From assembly GCA_028288985.1 (NCBI GenBank), contig JAQGHE010000028.1, positions 1 through 31,139 of the forward strand: a stretch of 31,139 nucleotides of DNA, in the 5' to 3' direction. The stretch's first letter is position 1, and the number at the start of each line of letters is the position of its first letter. A program made the translations under genes and the position numbers. Shown piece after piece: positions 24,016 through 31,139 of this stretch. The notes below the pieces were generated by a model that was not told the origin of the DNA, did no database searches, and saw only the letters and a list, made by a program, of their open reading frames with translations. Origin of the DNA: Candidatus Saccharimonadota bacterium (lineage in GTDB: Bacteria > Patescibacteriota > Saccharimonadia > Saccharimonadales > UBA10212).

Positions 24016-24767
24016 TGGATCCCCGCTTTAACCCTAATTTGGCTGCCGCCCAAGCCGGGAACTTAATGCAGGATGTGCACCCTAGCGCTGCCCCGGCGCA
24101 GCCCCAAGGCTCTCCCGCCGCTTATGCGGCCCCTACACCGGCCGGTCCGCCTGAAGTACCCATTTCGATTCAGCCAGCCCCAGAGGTACCTCAGATGCCG
24201 CCAGTCGCGGCTCCGCACGAAGCTGTAGATTCCATTCCGGTTCGCCAGCAAGGCCAGCCCTACTCATCACCGGCGCCACCAGCCTCCGCGCCGGTGATGC
24301 AGATGCCGGGTTATGAGGGAGCGCCTCGCCAGCAAGAAGAGGACGATCTGGATCGCATCCTTCAGGCCGTCAATAACCGGGTAAAAGCGCCCGGTTCTAC
24401 TGCCGCGCCCAAGAGAGGCGGCGGCATATTCAAAGGGCTGGCCGGCAAGGCCGGAAACCTCAAAAACTTATTGAAGATACCCAAACCCTTCGGTCCCGTT
24501 TTAGCCGCTTTGGCGGTGGCGGTGGCGCTCAGCATAACCGCGGTCTTGGCATACCGCCAAGGAGGTACAACCAGTTTGTCAAATCAGCCGGGAAAAGTAG
24601 GGACCAACTCGGCAGCCGCCAGTTCCATACAGCAAGCCGGAGGTCTATTAGTGCGGCCCAATGATCTGGATGATTTTTCCCAGGAACTTCAGACTAAGCT
24701 GAATTCCCTGAATGATAGCCAGGATTTTAGCGCCAGTCCTCTGTCTGACCAGATGCTGGGATTATAA
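24015..24767 (+). CDS. Pro-rich single-pass membrane protein
   Basis: The 250-residue protein has a long Pro/Ala/Gln-rich N-terminal half (about 1-105), a short acidic helix (EEDDLDRILQAVNNRVK), a basic Gly/Lys stretch, one membrane helix (about 161-180), and a short outer tail rich in Ser and Asp. With a basic side before the helix, the Pro-rich part should be cytoplasmic. It follows a secreted protein with a one-base overlap and the two may work together. Its stop and that of the convergent EEP gene lie within the shared palindrome TTATAA, so there is no room for a terminator. Function is unknown. Confidence 0.8.
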   Translation: MDPRFNPNLAAAQAGNLMQDVHPSAAPAQPQGSPAAYAAPTPAGPPEVPISIQPAPEVPQMPPVAAPHEAVDSIPVRQQGQPYSSPAPPASAPVMQMPGYEGAPRQQEEDDLDRILQAVNNRVKAPGSTAAPKRGGGIFKGLAGKAGNLKNLLKIPKPFGPVLAALAVAVALSITAVLAYRQGGTTSLSNQPGKVGTNSAAASSIQQAGGLLVRPNDLDDFSQELQTKLNSLNDSQDFSASPLSDQMLGL

Positions 24768-25493
24768 ATCGAACTCTAAAACCAAAGCTTTATGGTCGGA
24801 GACTATTTCCTCTGAAGCATAAAACTTATCAACCTTCACGCTGTCATTAACAAAAATATAATCACAAACTTCGTCTTTAAGGCTAAACATAGTCCGAGTG
24901 GTTTTTAGTCCGGACTCTACAGATAAATTAATCAGCGATTTATTTAATTTATCCAAGGATTTACTGTGAGGAGCCAAGTTAAAATCGCCTGTTAAAATAA
25001 CTGCACCCGGTAACCCATCTATATATTCTTTGATTTGTTCCATTTGGCGCAGAGTTTCCTGATTGCCATCCTTATGTTCGTGGACATGGTGGCCATGGTG
25101 GGTTAGGATGTTTATCTTTGAGCCGTTAATTTTATAGGCGCAGTGCAAAAGATTGCGAACATTATAGTCATGAATATTGAAGTCGAAATCTTCAATGTGC
25201 CCTAGATTTGTGTAAAAGGAAAATGATTCTTCTATAGGTAATCGGCTCAAAATAGCATTACCAAAACTAACGGCTCCGCGCATTAGATTAAACGTAAATG
25301 CTGGCGCAAACTCTTTATGGGGAAAACCAAGCTTTTGCAGCTGCTCGATACTCAGAAATAGGCCGGCATCCGTCAGCTTTGAGCTTACAGCTTCCTGCAA
25401 ACATATAATGTCCGGGTTAACCTCCTCTAAAAATGTCTGGATGCTTTTATCTAACTTGCCGCCCCACCACATATTTAGCTGCACCAACCTCAC
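24762..25493 (-). CDS. endonuclease/exonuclease/phosphatase (EEP) family protein
   Basis: The 243-residue protein has the full EEP fold signature: LNMWWGG near the start (N7), IICLQEA with the metal-binding E34, LTHHGHHV in the middle, TGDFNLAP near 158, and SDHKALVLEF at the end with the catalytic DH pair. There is no signal peptide, so it is probably cytoplasmic. The family includes AP endonucleases, sphingomyelinases and other phosphodiesterases; the substrate cannot be told. I chose the GTG at 25493 because it overlaps the murC stop as GTGA. A TTG further upstream is also open. Confidence 0.88.
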   Translation of the reverse strand: MRLVQLNMWWGGKLDKSIQTFLEEVNPDIICLQEAVSSKLTDAGLFLSIEQLQKLGFPHKEFAPAFTFNLMRGAVSFGNAILSRLPIEESFSFYTNLGHIEDFDFNIHDYNVRNLLHCAYKINGSKINILTHHGHHVHEHKDGNQETLRQMEQIKEYIDGLPGAVILTGDFNLAPHSKSLDKLNKSLINLSVESGLKTTRTMFSLKDEVCDYIFVNDSVKVDKFYASEEIVSDHKALVLEFDL

Positions 25494-26794
25494 GCCTGGA
25501 ACTCTTTTCTGAGCCAATCATCCAGACTATCGCCACCGCCACCGCTCATAGCCAAGACTAAATCACCATTCTTCAGATGCTCTTGGATGATTTGTTTTAA
25601 ATTATCATCCCTGCGAGCCGGCCGGGCTACCCGCTGAAGTCCCGGCTCCAGATCTTTGATGAGCTGCTCGGGTGTAAGAATAGGTAAGGATGGATCCTCG
25701 CGGGCTAGAAAACTAGGCACCCAATAAATCTGATCTGCTCCCGCAAAAACCGCACGATGCTGCTCGTGGGTATGGTGCATGCGCCGGTTTGTCAGAGGTT
25801 CGTAGATGACTATTAGTTTTTGGCCGCTTTGACCTACCGCTTCGCGCGCCACATTCATCGCGCCGGTAATTTTTTCAGGAGTATGAGCGGAATCGCTGTA
25901 TAGATTATCGATTATCTTCTCAAAACGGCGGCTGACTCCGGGGAATCGGTTCATCAATTCAAACAGATCTTCCACGCGGGCGCCGGTAATCTGAGAGGCG
26001 GCTTTGATAACCAGCCAAGCATCCCGGCGATTGTACAGTCCGGCCAACTTGATATTTCTTATGCCCGAGTCTTCATAAGACTCAACGGTGAACTTTTCAT
26101 CTGATTTATCCAGACTCAGGCGGCTTACATCCTCTTCCCATAAGATTGCCCGCTGGCTTTGGGCCAGAAAATCCCTGAAGGCCTGGTTGTAATCGTCCTG
26201 TGTGGGGAAAATCTCGTGGTGATCGTACGCGACACCGGCGATGATGGAGTAAAAGGGGTGAAAAGCCAAAAAGTTACGATCGAATTCATCGGCCTCATAT
26301 ATAAAATAGTCGCTGCCTGCTTCATAGCGGCTCATATCGCCGAAGCTTATTTTAGCCCCGCCGGAATAACTAATTGGTATGCCCAGCTGCTTAAACAGCC
26401 AAATAGCCATGGCGGTTGTGGTGGTTTTGCCGTGAGTGCCGGCTATAGCGACTAGCTTTAAGTGTTTTTGCGATAGAATCTCATTTATTAACTCGTCGCG
26501 TTTGGTGCTTTTGATGCCCATCTCCCTGCAGAAGGCGAATTCTTCGTTGTCCGGGAAGTCAAACGCCTGTGCGGAGCCGTAGACATACCAATCAATGGGG
26601 TTACGGGCGTGCACTTCGGCTATTTGATCACGGCTTAGCCCGACATGGATATCTTCAATGCCTTTTTTACGAAGGTAGTCCAGGTATTGGCTGTTGCGGG
26701 CATCGCTGCCGCTGACTTCGTAACCGGCCTCTTTGGCTATGACGGCCAAGGCGCTGATAGCTGAACCGCCGATGCCGGAAAAATAAATATGCAT
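25490..26794 (-). CDS. murC: UDP-N-acetylmuramate--L-alanine ligase (MurC)
   Basis: The 434-residue Mur ligase adds L-Ala to UDP-MurNAc in peptidoglycan synthesis. The N-terminal UDP-binding domain has FSGIGGSAISALA; the ATP-binding loop is GTHGKTTTT (G119-K123-T124); YEADEFDRNFL lies near 169 and DHHEIF near 191. The C-terminal domain ends in NGDLVLAMSGGGGDSLDDW, in the place of the usual MGAGD. Mpl is a related possibility, but the length and the absence of Mpl-type features favour MurC. It overlaps the EEP gene by 4 nt. No other mur gene is in the window. Confidence 0.9.
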   Translation of the reverse strand: MHIYFSGIGGSAISALAVIAKEAGYEVSGSDARNSQYLDYLRKKGIEDIHVGLSRDQIAEVHARNPIDWYVYGSAQAFDFPDNEEFAFCREMGIKSTKRDELINEILSQKHLKLVAIAGTHGKTTTTAMAIWLFKQLGIPISYSGGAKISFGDMSRYEAGSDYFIYEADEFDRNFLAFHPFYSIIAGVAYDHHEIFPTQDDYNQAFRDFLAQSQRAILWEEDVSRLSLDKSDEKFTVESYEDSGIRNIKLAGLYNRRDAWLVIKAASQITGARVEDLFELMNRFPGVSRRFEKIIDNLYSDSAHTPEKITGAMNVAREAVGQSGQKLIVIYEPLTNRRMHHTHEQHRAVFAGADQIYWVPSFLAREDPSLPILTPEQLIKDLEPGLQRVARPARRDDNLKQIIQEHLKNGDLVLAMSGGGGDSLDDWLRKEFQA

Positions 26795-26801
26795 AAGTCA
26801 T

Positions 26802-26807
26802 AGTTTA
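26802..26807 (-). promoter_or_regulatory. -10 box TAAACT, leaderless start of murC
   Basis: On the minus strand the hexamer is followed by 7 nt and the ATG. No Shine-Dalgarno sequence is present. Confidence 0.45.
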
Positions 26808-26898
26808 ACTATTTGATAAGCTGCCTGGCAAACCATTCGTGCTGCGCCGCATTAGCTTTTTGACGAAGTGCCTGCAACGTGCCAACATTACTGTTAGG

Positions 26899-27486
26899 AT
26901 GAACCCTTTAAACCAAAGGCTGCTTAAACTAAGACAGGCCCCTTATTTTCCATTTCTGGTGCTGTTTTTGATATGCGGCATCGTGTGCCTTAGCGCGCTG
27001 CGCCACAACAACACCACGATGGTTAAACTGAGGAATGACGTATATACCGCAGACAAGGCTGGCGGAGACGTCAATGTCGCCTTAAATAAACTGAGAGCTT
27101 ACGTCTACGGACATATGAATACCGATTTATCCAGCGGAATAAGCGTGAAGCCGCCTATCCAGCTGCCTTATACCTATGAGCGGCTGCTTAATCAGGCTCA
27201 GCAAAGCGCCAATAACTCTAGCCTATATACGGAGGCTGAAAATTACTGCCAGGCGTTAATACCGGCCAGTGTGTCGGTTTCAGGACGCGGGCGGATCGGC
27301 TGCGTGCAGGACTATATCATGAGCCACGGCGGTAAGCAGTCCACCCCCATTCCTGCCGCCCTCTATCAATTTGACTTCGCGAGCCCCAGCTGGAGCCCCG
27401 ATCTGGCGGGTTGGAGCCTGGTGGCTGCTTTGCTTAGCTTCATTGCATTTTGTGCAAGCTTTCTACTGACAAAGTTCAGGGCCTAA
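26899..27486 (+). CDS. membrane protein with two helices and an outer domain
   Basis: I chose the ATG at 26899 (195 residues) because the membrane segment follows it at a normal distance; the frame is open 60 nt further upstream. The protein has a basic start, a helix at about 16-34, an outer domain of about 130 residues and a second helix close to the C-terminus (about 172-190), so both ends are cytoplasmic. The outer part has two Cys (in ENYCQAL and GRIGCVQDY) that could pair. No family is recognised. A bidirectional terminator lies between it and the next convergent gene. Confidence 0.75.
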   Translation: MNPLNQRLLKLRQAPYFPFLVLFLICGIVCLSALRHNNTTMVKLRNDVYTADKAGGDVNVALNKLRAYVYGHMNTDLSSGISVKPPIQLPYTYERLLNQAQQSANNSSLYTEAENYCQALIPASVSVSGRGRIGCVQDYIMSHGGKQSTPIPAALYQFDFASPSWSPDLAGWSLVAALLSFIAFCASFLLTKFRA

Positions 27487-27550
27487 AGCTCCCCCCTTGA
27501 TAAAGGTTTCCAAGGGAGAGGCTAAATAACATTGCTTATTCTTGGGTATA

Positions 27551-27582
27551 AAAAAACTCCCCGTGGCGTGGGGAGTTTTTTT
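27551..27582. terminator. bidirectional intrinsic terminator
   Basis: AAAAAACTCCCC and GGGGAGTTTTTT form a perfect 12-bp stem with a 7-nt loop. T tracts on both strands serve the convergent genes ending at 27486 and 27602. Confidence 0.9.
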
Positions 27583-27601
27583 GTGAAACCACCTGGAATT
27601 T

Positions 27602-28216
27602 TTAGTGGCCTGTAGTTGTCTGTGTTTGGCCGGCGGGCTGAGTTGTTCCGGTTGAAGTCCCGGTTGAGCTCTGGCTGTTTGTAGTGCCGGTAGTGCTGGT
27701 ACAGTTAGGACCATTTGGGTTCTGCGTATTGAACTGCTTGATAGCCTGAACTACCTTGCCGTTGTCCTGCAGGTTCTCCCAGAAAGCTACCTGGCTGCGG
27801 CTGATCACCATCTTGTCGTAAGGTGAGTGCAACTGCTGACAGCCGAGTTTGGTCAACTGAGGGTTGGCCGTACCGGTAGTGCTTGTCTGGTCTGTGGTCA
27901 GATAATATACATCCTTCAGGACATAATATTTATCATTCAGACTTGAAACATGACCGAAGTAGGTCGTGTAAGCCACTGAACCGCTGGTTGCACCACCGTT
28001 TAGAAAGACGGCCTGGTACTTAGTTTTGTCTAATTGCTTGGACTCGCCGGCGCTACCGCCGCCCAATCCTACGTATAGGGCTACTGCTGCTAAAAGCAGA
28101 GCGGCGCCTACTATTACTACGAAGAGTTCAAACCTTACGGTGCGAGCTCCCCACGTTTCCTTTTGCTGCGGATGATGAGCTGCTGCTCGGTTACCGCCAC
28201 GGGACATGAATTCCAT
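27602..28216 (-). CDS. membrane-anchored exported protein with Ser/Thr/Gln-rich tail
   Basis: The 204-residue protein has a polar basic N-terminus, a membrane helix at about 29-50, a compact outer domain (about 65-160; KYQAVFLNGG, then YFGHVSSLNDKYYVLKDVYYL, then VISRSQVAFWENL), and a low-complexity tail of Ser, Thr, Gly and Gln of about 40 residues. The start at 28216 has AAAGGTGG at 7-nt spacing. The layout recalls small anchored surface proteins common in CPR bacteria. The function is unknown. The promoter is divergent from that of the 67-residue gene. Confidence 0.85.
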   Translation of the reverse strand: MEFMSRGGNRAAAHHPQQKETWGARTVRFELFVVIVGAALLLAAVALYVGLGGGSAGESKQLDKTKYQAVFLNGGATSGSVAYTTYFGHVSSLNDKYYVLKDVYYLTTDQTSTTGTANPQLTKLGCQQLHSPYDKMVISRSQVAFWENLQDNGKVVQAIKQFNTQNPNGPNCTSTTGTTNSQSSTGTSTGTTQPAGQTQTTTGH

Positions 28217-28252
28217 GTTTATACCACCTTTGTTACTTTTAGATACTACCCA

Positions 28253-28282
28253 ATATTAACGCATAAGCGTTTTGTAGTGCAA
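28253..28282 (-). promoter_or_regulatory. promoter of the gene at 27602-28216
   Basis: On the minus strand TTGCAC (28282-28277) and TAATAT (28258-28253) are 18 bp apart, giving a leader of about 30 nt that contains the Shine-Dalgarno sequence. Confidence 0.5.
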
Positions 28283-28323
28283 CCCCAATGCTATATTCGG
28301 GTAGCCGTTGTACTAAATACCTG

Positions 28324-28353
28324 TTGACAACAGAGAAGGTAAGGGGTTATTTT
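28324..28353 (+). promoter_or_regulatory. promoter of the 67-residue gene
   Basis: A perfect TTGACA (28324-28329) and TATTTT (28348-28353) are spaced 18 bp and predict a leader of about 30 nt with GAGAGG. Confidence 0.6.
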
Positions 28354-28390
28354 AGGGGTACCATACTAATTAACAGAGAGGGATAAAGTA

Positions 28391-28594
28391 ATGGCTTATA
28401 AGCACACTAACAGCAAGGGTGTAACATACTACTTGAACTCCAAAGCGGTAGTTCTCCGCGGCGGCAAGACACAGACAATCTACTACTTCAGCAAGGACGA
28501 CCGCCCAGAAACAGGTGTTGACCTTCCTAGCGACCGCACTGTCAACGAAAACCCACGCAACGGTTTCTTGACTCTGAAGCGCAAAGAAGCCTAA
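28391..28594 (+). CDS. small conserved-looking protein of 67 residues
   Basis: The protein is soluble and basic at both ends, beginning MAYKHTNSKGVTYYLNSK, with VVLRGGKTQTIYYFSKD in the middle and LPSDRTVNENPRNGFLTLKRK at the end. The pattern suggests a small beta-rich fold. It has a consensus -35, a good -10, a strong Shine-Dalgarno sequence (GAGAGG) and a strong terminator, so it is probably highly expressed. I do not recognise a named family; it could be a nucleic-acid or ribosome-associated protein, but nothing in the sequence proves it. Confidence 0.88.
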   Translation: MAYKHTNSKGVTYYLNSKAVVLRGGKTQTIYYFSKDDRPETGVDLPSDRTVNENPRNGFLTLKRKEA

Positions 28595-28621
28595 GAATTT
28601 AGACAAACAATACATAAAAGG

Positions 28622-28656
28622 AGTGCCCAGGAATTTCCCTGGGCACTTTTTGTTTT
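28622..28656 (+). terminator. terminator after the 67-residue gene
   Basis: AGTGCCCAGG and CCTGGGCACT form a perfect 10-bp stem with a 6-nt loop, followed by TTTTGTTTT. Confidence 0.92.
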
Positions 28657-28675
28657 CCAAAACCGCGGGTAACAG

Positions 28676-28681
28676 TATAAT
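28676..28681 (+). promoter_or_regulatory. -10 box TATAAT, near-leaderless start of the ABC operon
   Basis: A perfect hexamer ends 8 nt before the ATG at 28690. The ATG at 28685 is followed at once by a stop and cannot be the start. Confidence 0.55.
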
Positions 28682-28689
28682 CAAATGGA

Positions 28690-29448
28690 ATGACGGAAAT
28701 GATTTTAGAGGTGAAAAACCTCAAGAAGAAATATGGCAAAAAAACGGCCGTAGACGGCATAAGCTTCTCGGTTAAAAAGGGCGAAATCTTTGGTATTCTC
28801 GGCCCAAACGGAGCCGGTAAGACTACTACTCTTGAGATGATCGAGACCCTGCGCGAAATAGACGGTGGCAAGGTAATGCTAGATGGAATAGACGTGGCCG
28901 CGGACCCCCAGGCTGTGAAGTATATTATCGGCGTGCAGCCGCAAACTCCGGCTTTCATGGATAAGGTCAAGCTGACAGAGCTGCTTGAAATGACGGCTGC
29001 CGCTTATGGTGAAAAAGTCGATGCCATGAAGCTGCTTGAGGACGTGAACCTGAGCGAAAAGGCCGATAGCTATATTGAGCAGCTTTCCGGAGGCCAAAAA
29101 CAGCGCTTTTCAGTAGCAGCTGCGCTGGTGCATGAACCAAAAGTATTTTTTATGGACGAGCCGACAACCGGCTTGGATCCTCAGGCCAGACGCAATCTGT
29201 GGGAATTGGTGGAGCAGATTCGCAACCGGGGCATAACGGTTATTATGACCACTCATTACATGGAAGAGGCCCAGATGCTTTGCGACCGGGTAGCCATAAT
29301 GGACGATGGCAAGATAATAGCTCTTGATTCACCGAAGCATTTGATCCAAGACTTGCTAAAGAAAGGCTTTAAGAAGATTACGGAAGTAGAGAAGGCCAAT
29401 TTGGAAGACGTATTCATTGACTTAACGGGGAAGGAATTGAGGGATTGA
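28690..29448 (+). CDS. ABC transporter ATP-binding protein (ABC-2 exporter type)
   Basis: The 252-residue ATPase has Walker A GPNGAGKTT (38-46), Q-loop region VQPQTP, signature LSGGQKQR (132-139), Walker B VFFMDEPTTGLD (152-163) and H-loop MTTHYMEEA. It fits the DrrA/CcmA group that powers ABC-2 exporters of drugs, polysaccharides or lipids. Its stop overlaps the permease start by one base, so the two form one transporter. The cargo cannot be told from sequence. Confidence 0.95.
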   Translation: MTEMILEVKNLKKKYGKKTAVDGISFSVKKGEIFGILGPNGAGKTTTLEMIETLREIDGGKVMLDGIDVAADPQAVKYIIGVQPQTPAFMDKVKLTELLEMTAAAYGEKVDAMKLLEDVNLSEKADSYIEQLSGGQKQRFSVAAALVHEPKVFFMDEPTTGLDPQARRNLWELVEQIRNRGITVIMTTHYMEEAQMLCDRVAIMDDGKIIALDSPKHLIQDLLKKGFKKITEVEKANLEDVFIDLTGKELRD

Positions 29449-30554
29449 TGAAAAGCTCCATATTTACAATCTGGACTTTTGCGAAGATTAGCGTCCGTCG
29501 CTACTTCCGCGATCGGACGGCTCTATTCTTTACGGTAGCCTTTCCGCTGATTTTCCTGTTTATATTTGGCGGCATATTCGGTAAAAATAATAACGTTTCC
29601 TTCCAGGTAGGCCTAATTAATCAAAGCCACAGCCAGTTTTCTCAACAGTTCGTCAGCCAGGTTAAGAATAATAAGATGTTTAAGGTTAACGATACGGTTC
29701 ACGACCTTGGTGAGGCCAAGACTAAAATGTCGCGTGGCGAAATAGATGCCACCATCGTTCTGCCCTCTGGCTTCGGAGATGTTAAGAATGCCAGCCACCC
29801 GTCCGGACAGGCAGTTATCTACTACGACGAGAACAATGCATCGGCCGCCCAAACGCTGTCTACAGTCATGCAGGGTATATTCCAGCAGATTAATTCTAAG
29901 TTCGTGAAGATCGAGACGCCGTTTACCGTAGTATCCAAATCAACCAATCAGCAAGGGTTATCGCGGTTTGATTATGTTTTTTCCGGACTGGTTGGCTTCT
30001 CTATCATCGGTTTGGGCATCTTTGGGCCGGTCAATGTCTTTCCGAAGTTGAAGGAGCAGGGGATTCTGCGCCGCATCCACATTACGCCAATCCGGGTCTG
30101 GCAGTACTTTACGGCTAACGTCATAGGTCAGGCTATCATCGGTCTTTTCTCGATCAGCGTGATGTTTATCGTAGCTTTAACCATCTTCCACCTAAAGATG
30201 CACGGCAATTATCTGGAACTGGCGGTCGTGATCATGCTGGGTATTTTGACGTTGTTTGGTATAGGGCTGGCAATTGGCGGCTGGGCTAAAAATGAGAACC
30301 AGGCTGCGCCGCTGGCCAATATAGTCACTTTTCCGTTGATGTTCTTGTCGGGTACTTTTTTCCCGCGTTTTTTGATGCCAGAGTGGCTGCAGCACGCTTC
30401 CGGGCTGTTGCCGCTTACGCCGGTAATTGATGGCATCCGCATGATAATTACGGAGAATAAACACCTTATAGACCTTGGTCCACAGCTGGGGTTGATTGCG
30501 GTTTGGGCGGTAATTATCTACGCCATAGCTTTTCGTACTTTCCGCTGGGAGTAA
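29448..30554 (+). CDS. ABC-2 type transporter permease
   Basis: The 368-residue permease has a first helix at about 20-40 (FFTVAFPLIFLFIFGGIFG), a large outer loop (about 45-170) and five further helices in the C-terminal half, as in DrrB/YhgE-like ABC2 membrane proteins. LKEQGILRRIHITPIRVWQYF is the cytoplasmic coupling segment, and LPLTPVIDGIRMI is the typical C-terminal motif. The ATG overlaps the ATPase stop (TGATG) with GAGGG upstream. It is the second half of a two-gene exporter and is followed by a branched terminator. Confidence 0.93.
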   Translation: MKSSIFTIWTFAKISVRRYFRDRTALFFTVAFPLIFLFIFGGIFGKNNNVSFQVGLINQSHSQFSQQFVSQVKNNKMFKVNDTVHDLGEAKTKMSRGEIDATIVLPSGFGDVKNASHPSGQAVIYYDENNASAAQTLSTVMQGIFQQINSKFVKIETPFTVVSKSTNQQGLSRFDYVFSGLVGFSIIGLGIFGPVNVFPKLKEQGILRRIHITPIRVWQYFTANVIGQAIIGLFSISVMFIVALTIFHLKMHGNYLELAVVIMLGILTLFGIGLAIGGWAKNENQAAPLANIVTFPLMFLSGTFFPRFLMPEWLQHASGLLPLTPVIDGIRMIITENKHLIDLGPQLGLIAVWAVIIYAIAFRTFRWE

Positions 30555-30566
30555 TAACCACTCACC

Positions 30567-30613
30567 GCATAGCCCTGCCAACCGGCAAAGCCGGCTGCTC
30601 CGGCTATGCTTTT
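30567..30613 (+). terminator. branched terminator of the ABC operon
   Basis: GCATAGCC (30567-30574) pairs with GGCTATGC (30602-30609), enclosing an inner hairpin CCGGC-AAA-GCCGG, and TTTT follows. It lies 13 nt after the permease stop. Confidence 0.7.
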
Positions 30614-30617
30614 GGCA

Positions 30618-30705
30618 CATTACGGCGTCAGATATTGCGATACTCCTTCACTGTATTTAAATACAGTTCAGTCCGTTTCTCATCTCTTCCTTGTACTGTA
30701 TCCAA
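30618..30705 (-). repeat. dispersed structured repeat, copy 2
   Basis: Read on the minus strand this copy has TTGGAT, GTACAAGG, CGGACTGA, a 7-bp hairpin (ACTGTAT/ATACAGT, at 30650-30667), GAAGGAG and TAATG, in the same order as 6527-6607. The 13-nt variable part between GTACAAGG and CGGACTGA has equal length in both copies. Here it lies just after the ABC operon terminator. Confidence 0.65.
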
Positions 30706-30793
30706 ATGAGCGGCTATTACTCGCCGTCCGCCAAACCCGGGGTATGAAAAAACGCCGCGGCGCTGCAAATTAATGCGCACACGTGGCGCTGAT

Positions 30794-30824
30794 GCCCGGG
30801 CCAGGGTGCCCGGGACTTTTCTTC
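30794..30824 (+). terminator. terminator-like hairpin in the GC-rich end
   Basis: CCCGGG at 30795-30800 and 30809-30814 can pair around an 8-nt loop, with CTTTTCTT following. It would serve plus-strand transcription, but no plus-strand gene ends nearby, which suits a join or foreign DNA just upstream. Confidence 0.45.
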
Positions 30825-30833
30825 CTCATTGCC

Positions 30834-31067
30834 CTAAGTGATTCGGTTGATGTAATGCTTCCAATTCGGCCAGTACCACCAGGAGAAATAGAGGCCGACG
30901 AGCACCGGCACAGCCCACAGGCCGTTGAGCGCCATCATTCCATAGAAGCCTGAAACGCTCTTGCTCCACTTGGAGTCATCACCGGGATAGGCTGCAACCA
31001 CGCAGCCCACCAATAGTAGAAGCTCGTAGACAGCGACTACCGTCGCTGTTATGCCAACTCGCCACAT
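30834..31067 (-). CDS. small membrane protein with two helices
   Basis: I chose the ATG at 31067 (77 residues) because GGGAG lies 7 nt upstream; the frame is open 60 nt further. The protein has a hydrophobic segment at about 5-27 and another at about 43-65, joined by YPGDDSKWSKSVSGF, and ends WYWPNWKHYINRIT. No family is recognised. The stretch from about 30735 on looks GC-richer than the genes before it, so the gene may not belong to the same genome. Confidence 0.7.
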   Translation of the reverse strand: MWRVGITATVVAVYELLLLVGCVVAAYPGDDSKWSKSVSGFYGMMALNGLWAVPVLVGLYFSWWYWPNWKHYINRIT

Positions 31068-31139
31068 CTCTTGCTCCCTTCGTATCGGGGATTCAGCTCC
31101 TGCGGCTACCTCTCTTGGATAGCACATACGAGAGCCACA

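Overview
The window looks like a piece of a Patescibacteria (CPR) genome, most likely Candidatus Saccharibacteria (TM7). The reasons are compact short genes, many membrane-anchored secreted proteins of no known family, an archaeal-type aspartyl-tRNA synthetase, peptidoglycan genes without broader biosynthesis, the standard code (TGA is used as a stop), and many promoters whose -10 box lies 6-9 nt before the start codon. The lineage call is inference; no rRNA is present. Roughly the first 375 bases and the last 400 look GC-richer and carry unrelated gene types. Each abuts a repeat, so these ends may be foreign DNA or assembly joins. | Layout. 1-917: end of an alpha/beta hydrolase, then a gene-free stretch with two hairpins and three copies of a tRNA-Asn 3'-end sequence, then tRNA-Asn (minus). 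998-6501: a secreted protein, an unknown protein, a cobalamin riboswitch with attenuator controlling an unknown Cys-rich protein, and a KefB-type antiporter. 6527-8296: a hairpin repeat, a divergent NRAMP transporter and a 30-residue ORF. 8308-11283: DsbA-like oxidoreductase, a protein with a partial beta-carbonic-anhydrase signature, a CBS membrane protein. 11291-13514: aspS, a small unknown gene, a YdeI-family gene. 13540-22580: membrane-anchored exported proteins interleaved with pyrH, tsaC and a MazG-type gene, ending in a tethered vanadium-haloperoxidase/acid-phosphatase enzyme. 22600-28594: AlkA glycosylase, two exported proteins, an EEP-family enzyme overlapping murC, two membrane proteins and a 67-residue protein with strong signals. 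28690-30705: an ABC-2 exporter operon, a branched terminator and the second copy of the hairpin repeat. The rest is a foreign-looking end with a two-helix membrane protein. | How the genes relate. Housekeeping genes (aspS, pyrH, tsaC, murC, alkA) are scattered singly among genes for the cell surface. The aspS protein carries the His typical of non-discriminating AspRS, which would fit a GatCAB-dependent route to Asn-tRNA(Asn), and tRNA-Asn itself is in the window. The chain at 19299-22580 (three genes with overlapping ends) is the clearest candidate for a surface complex. The most striking item is the riboswitch: a cobalamin aptamer, a competing hairpin and an intrinsic terminator immediately before a protein of unknown function, with no B12 gene in the window.
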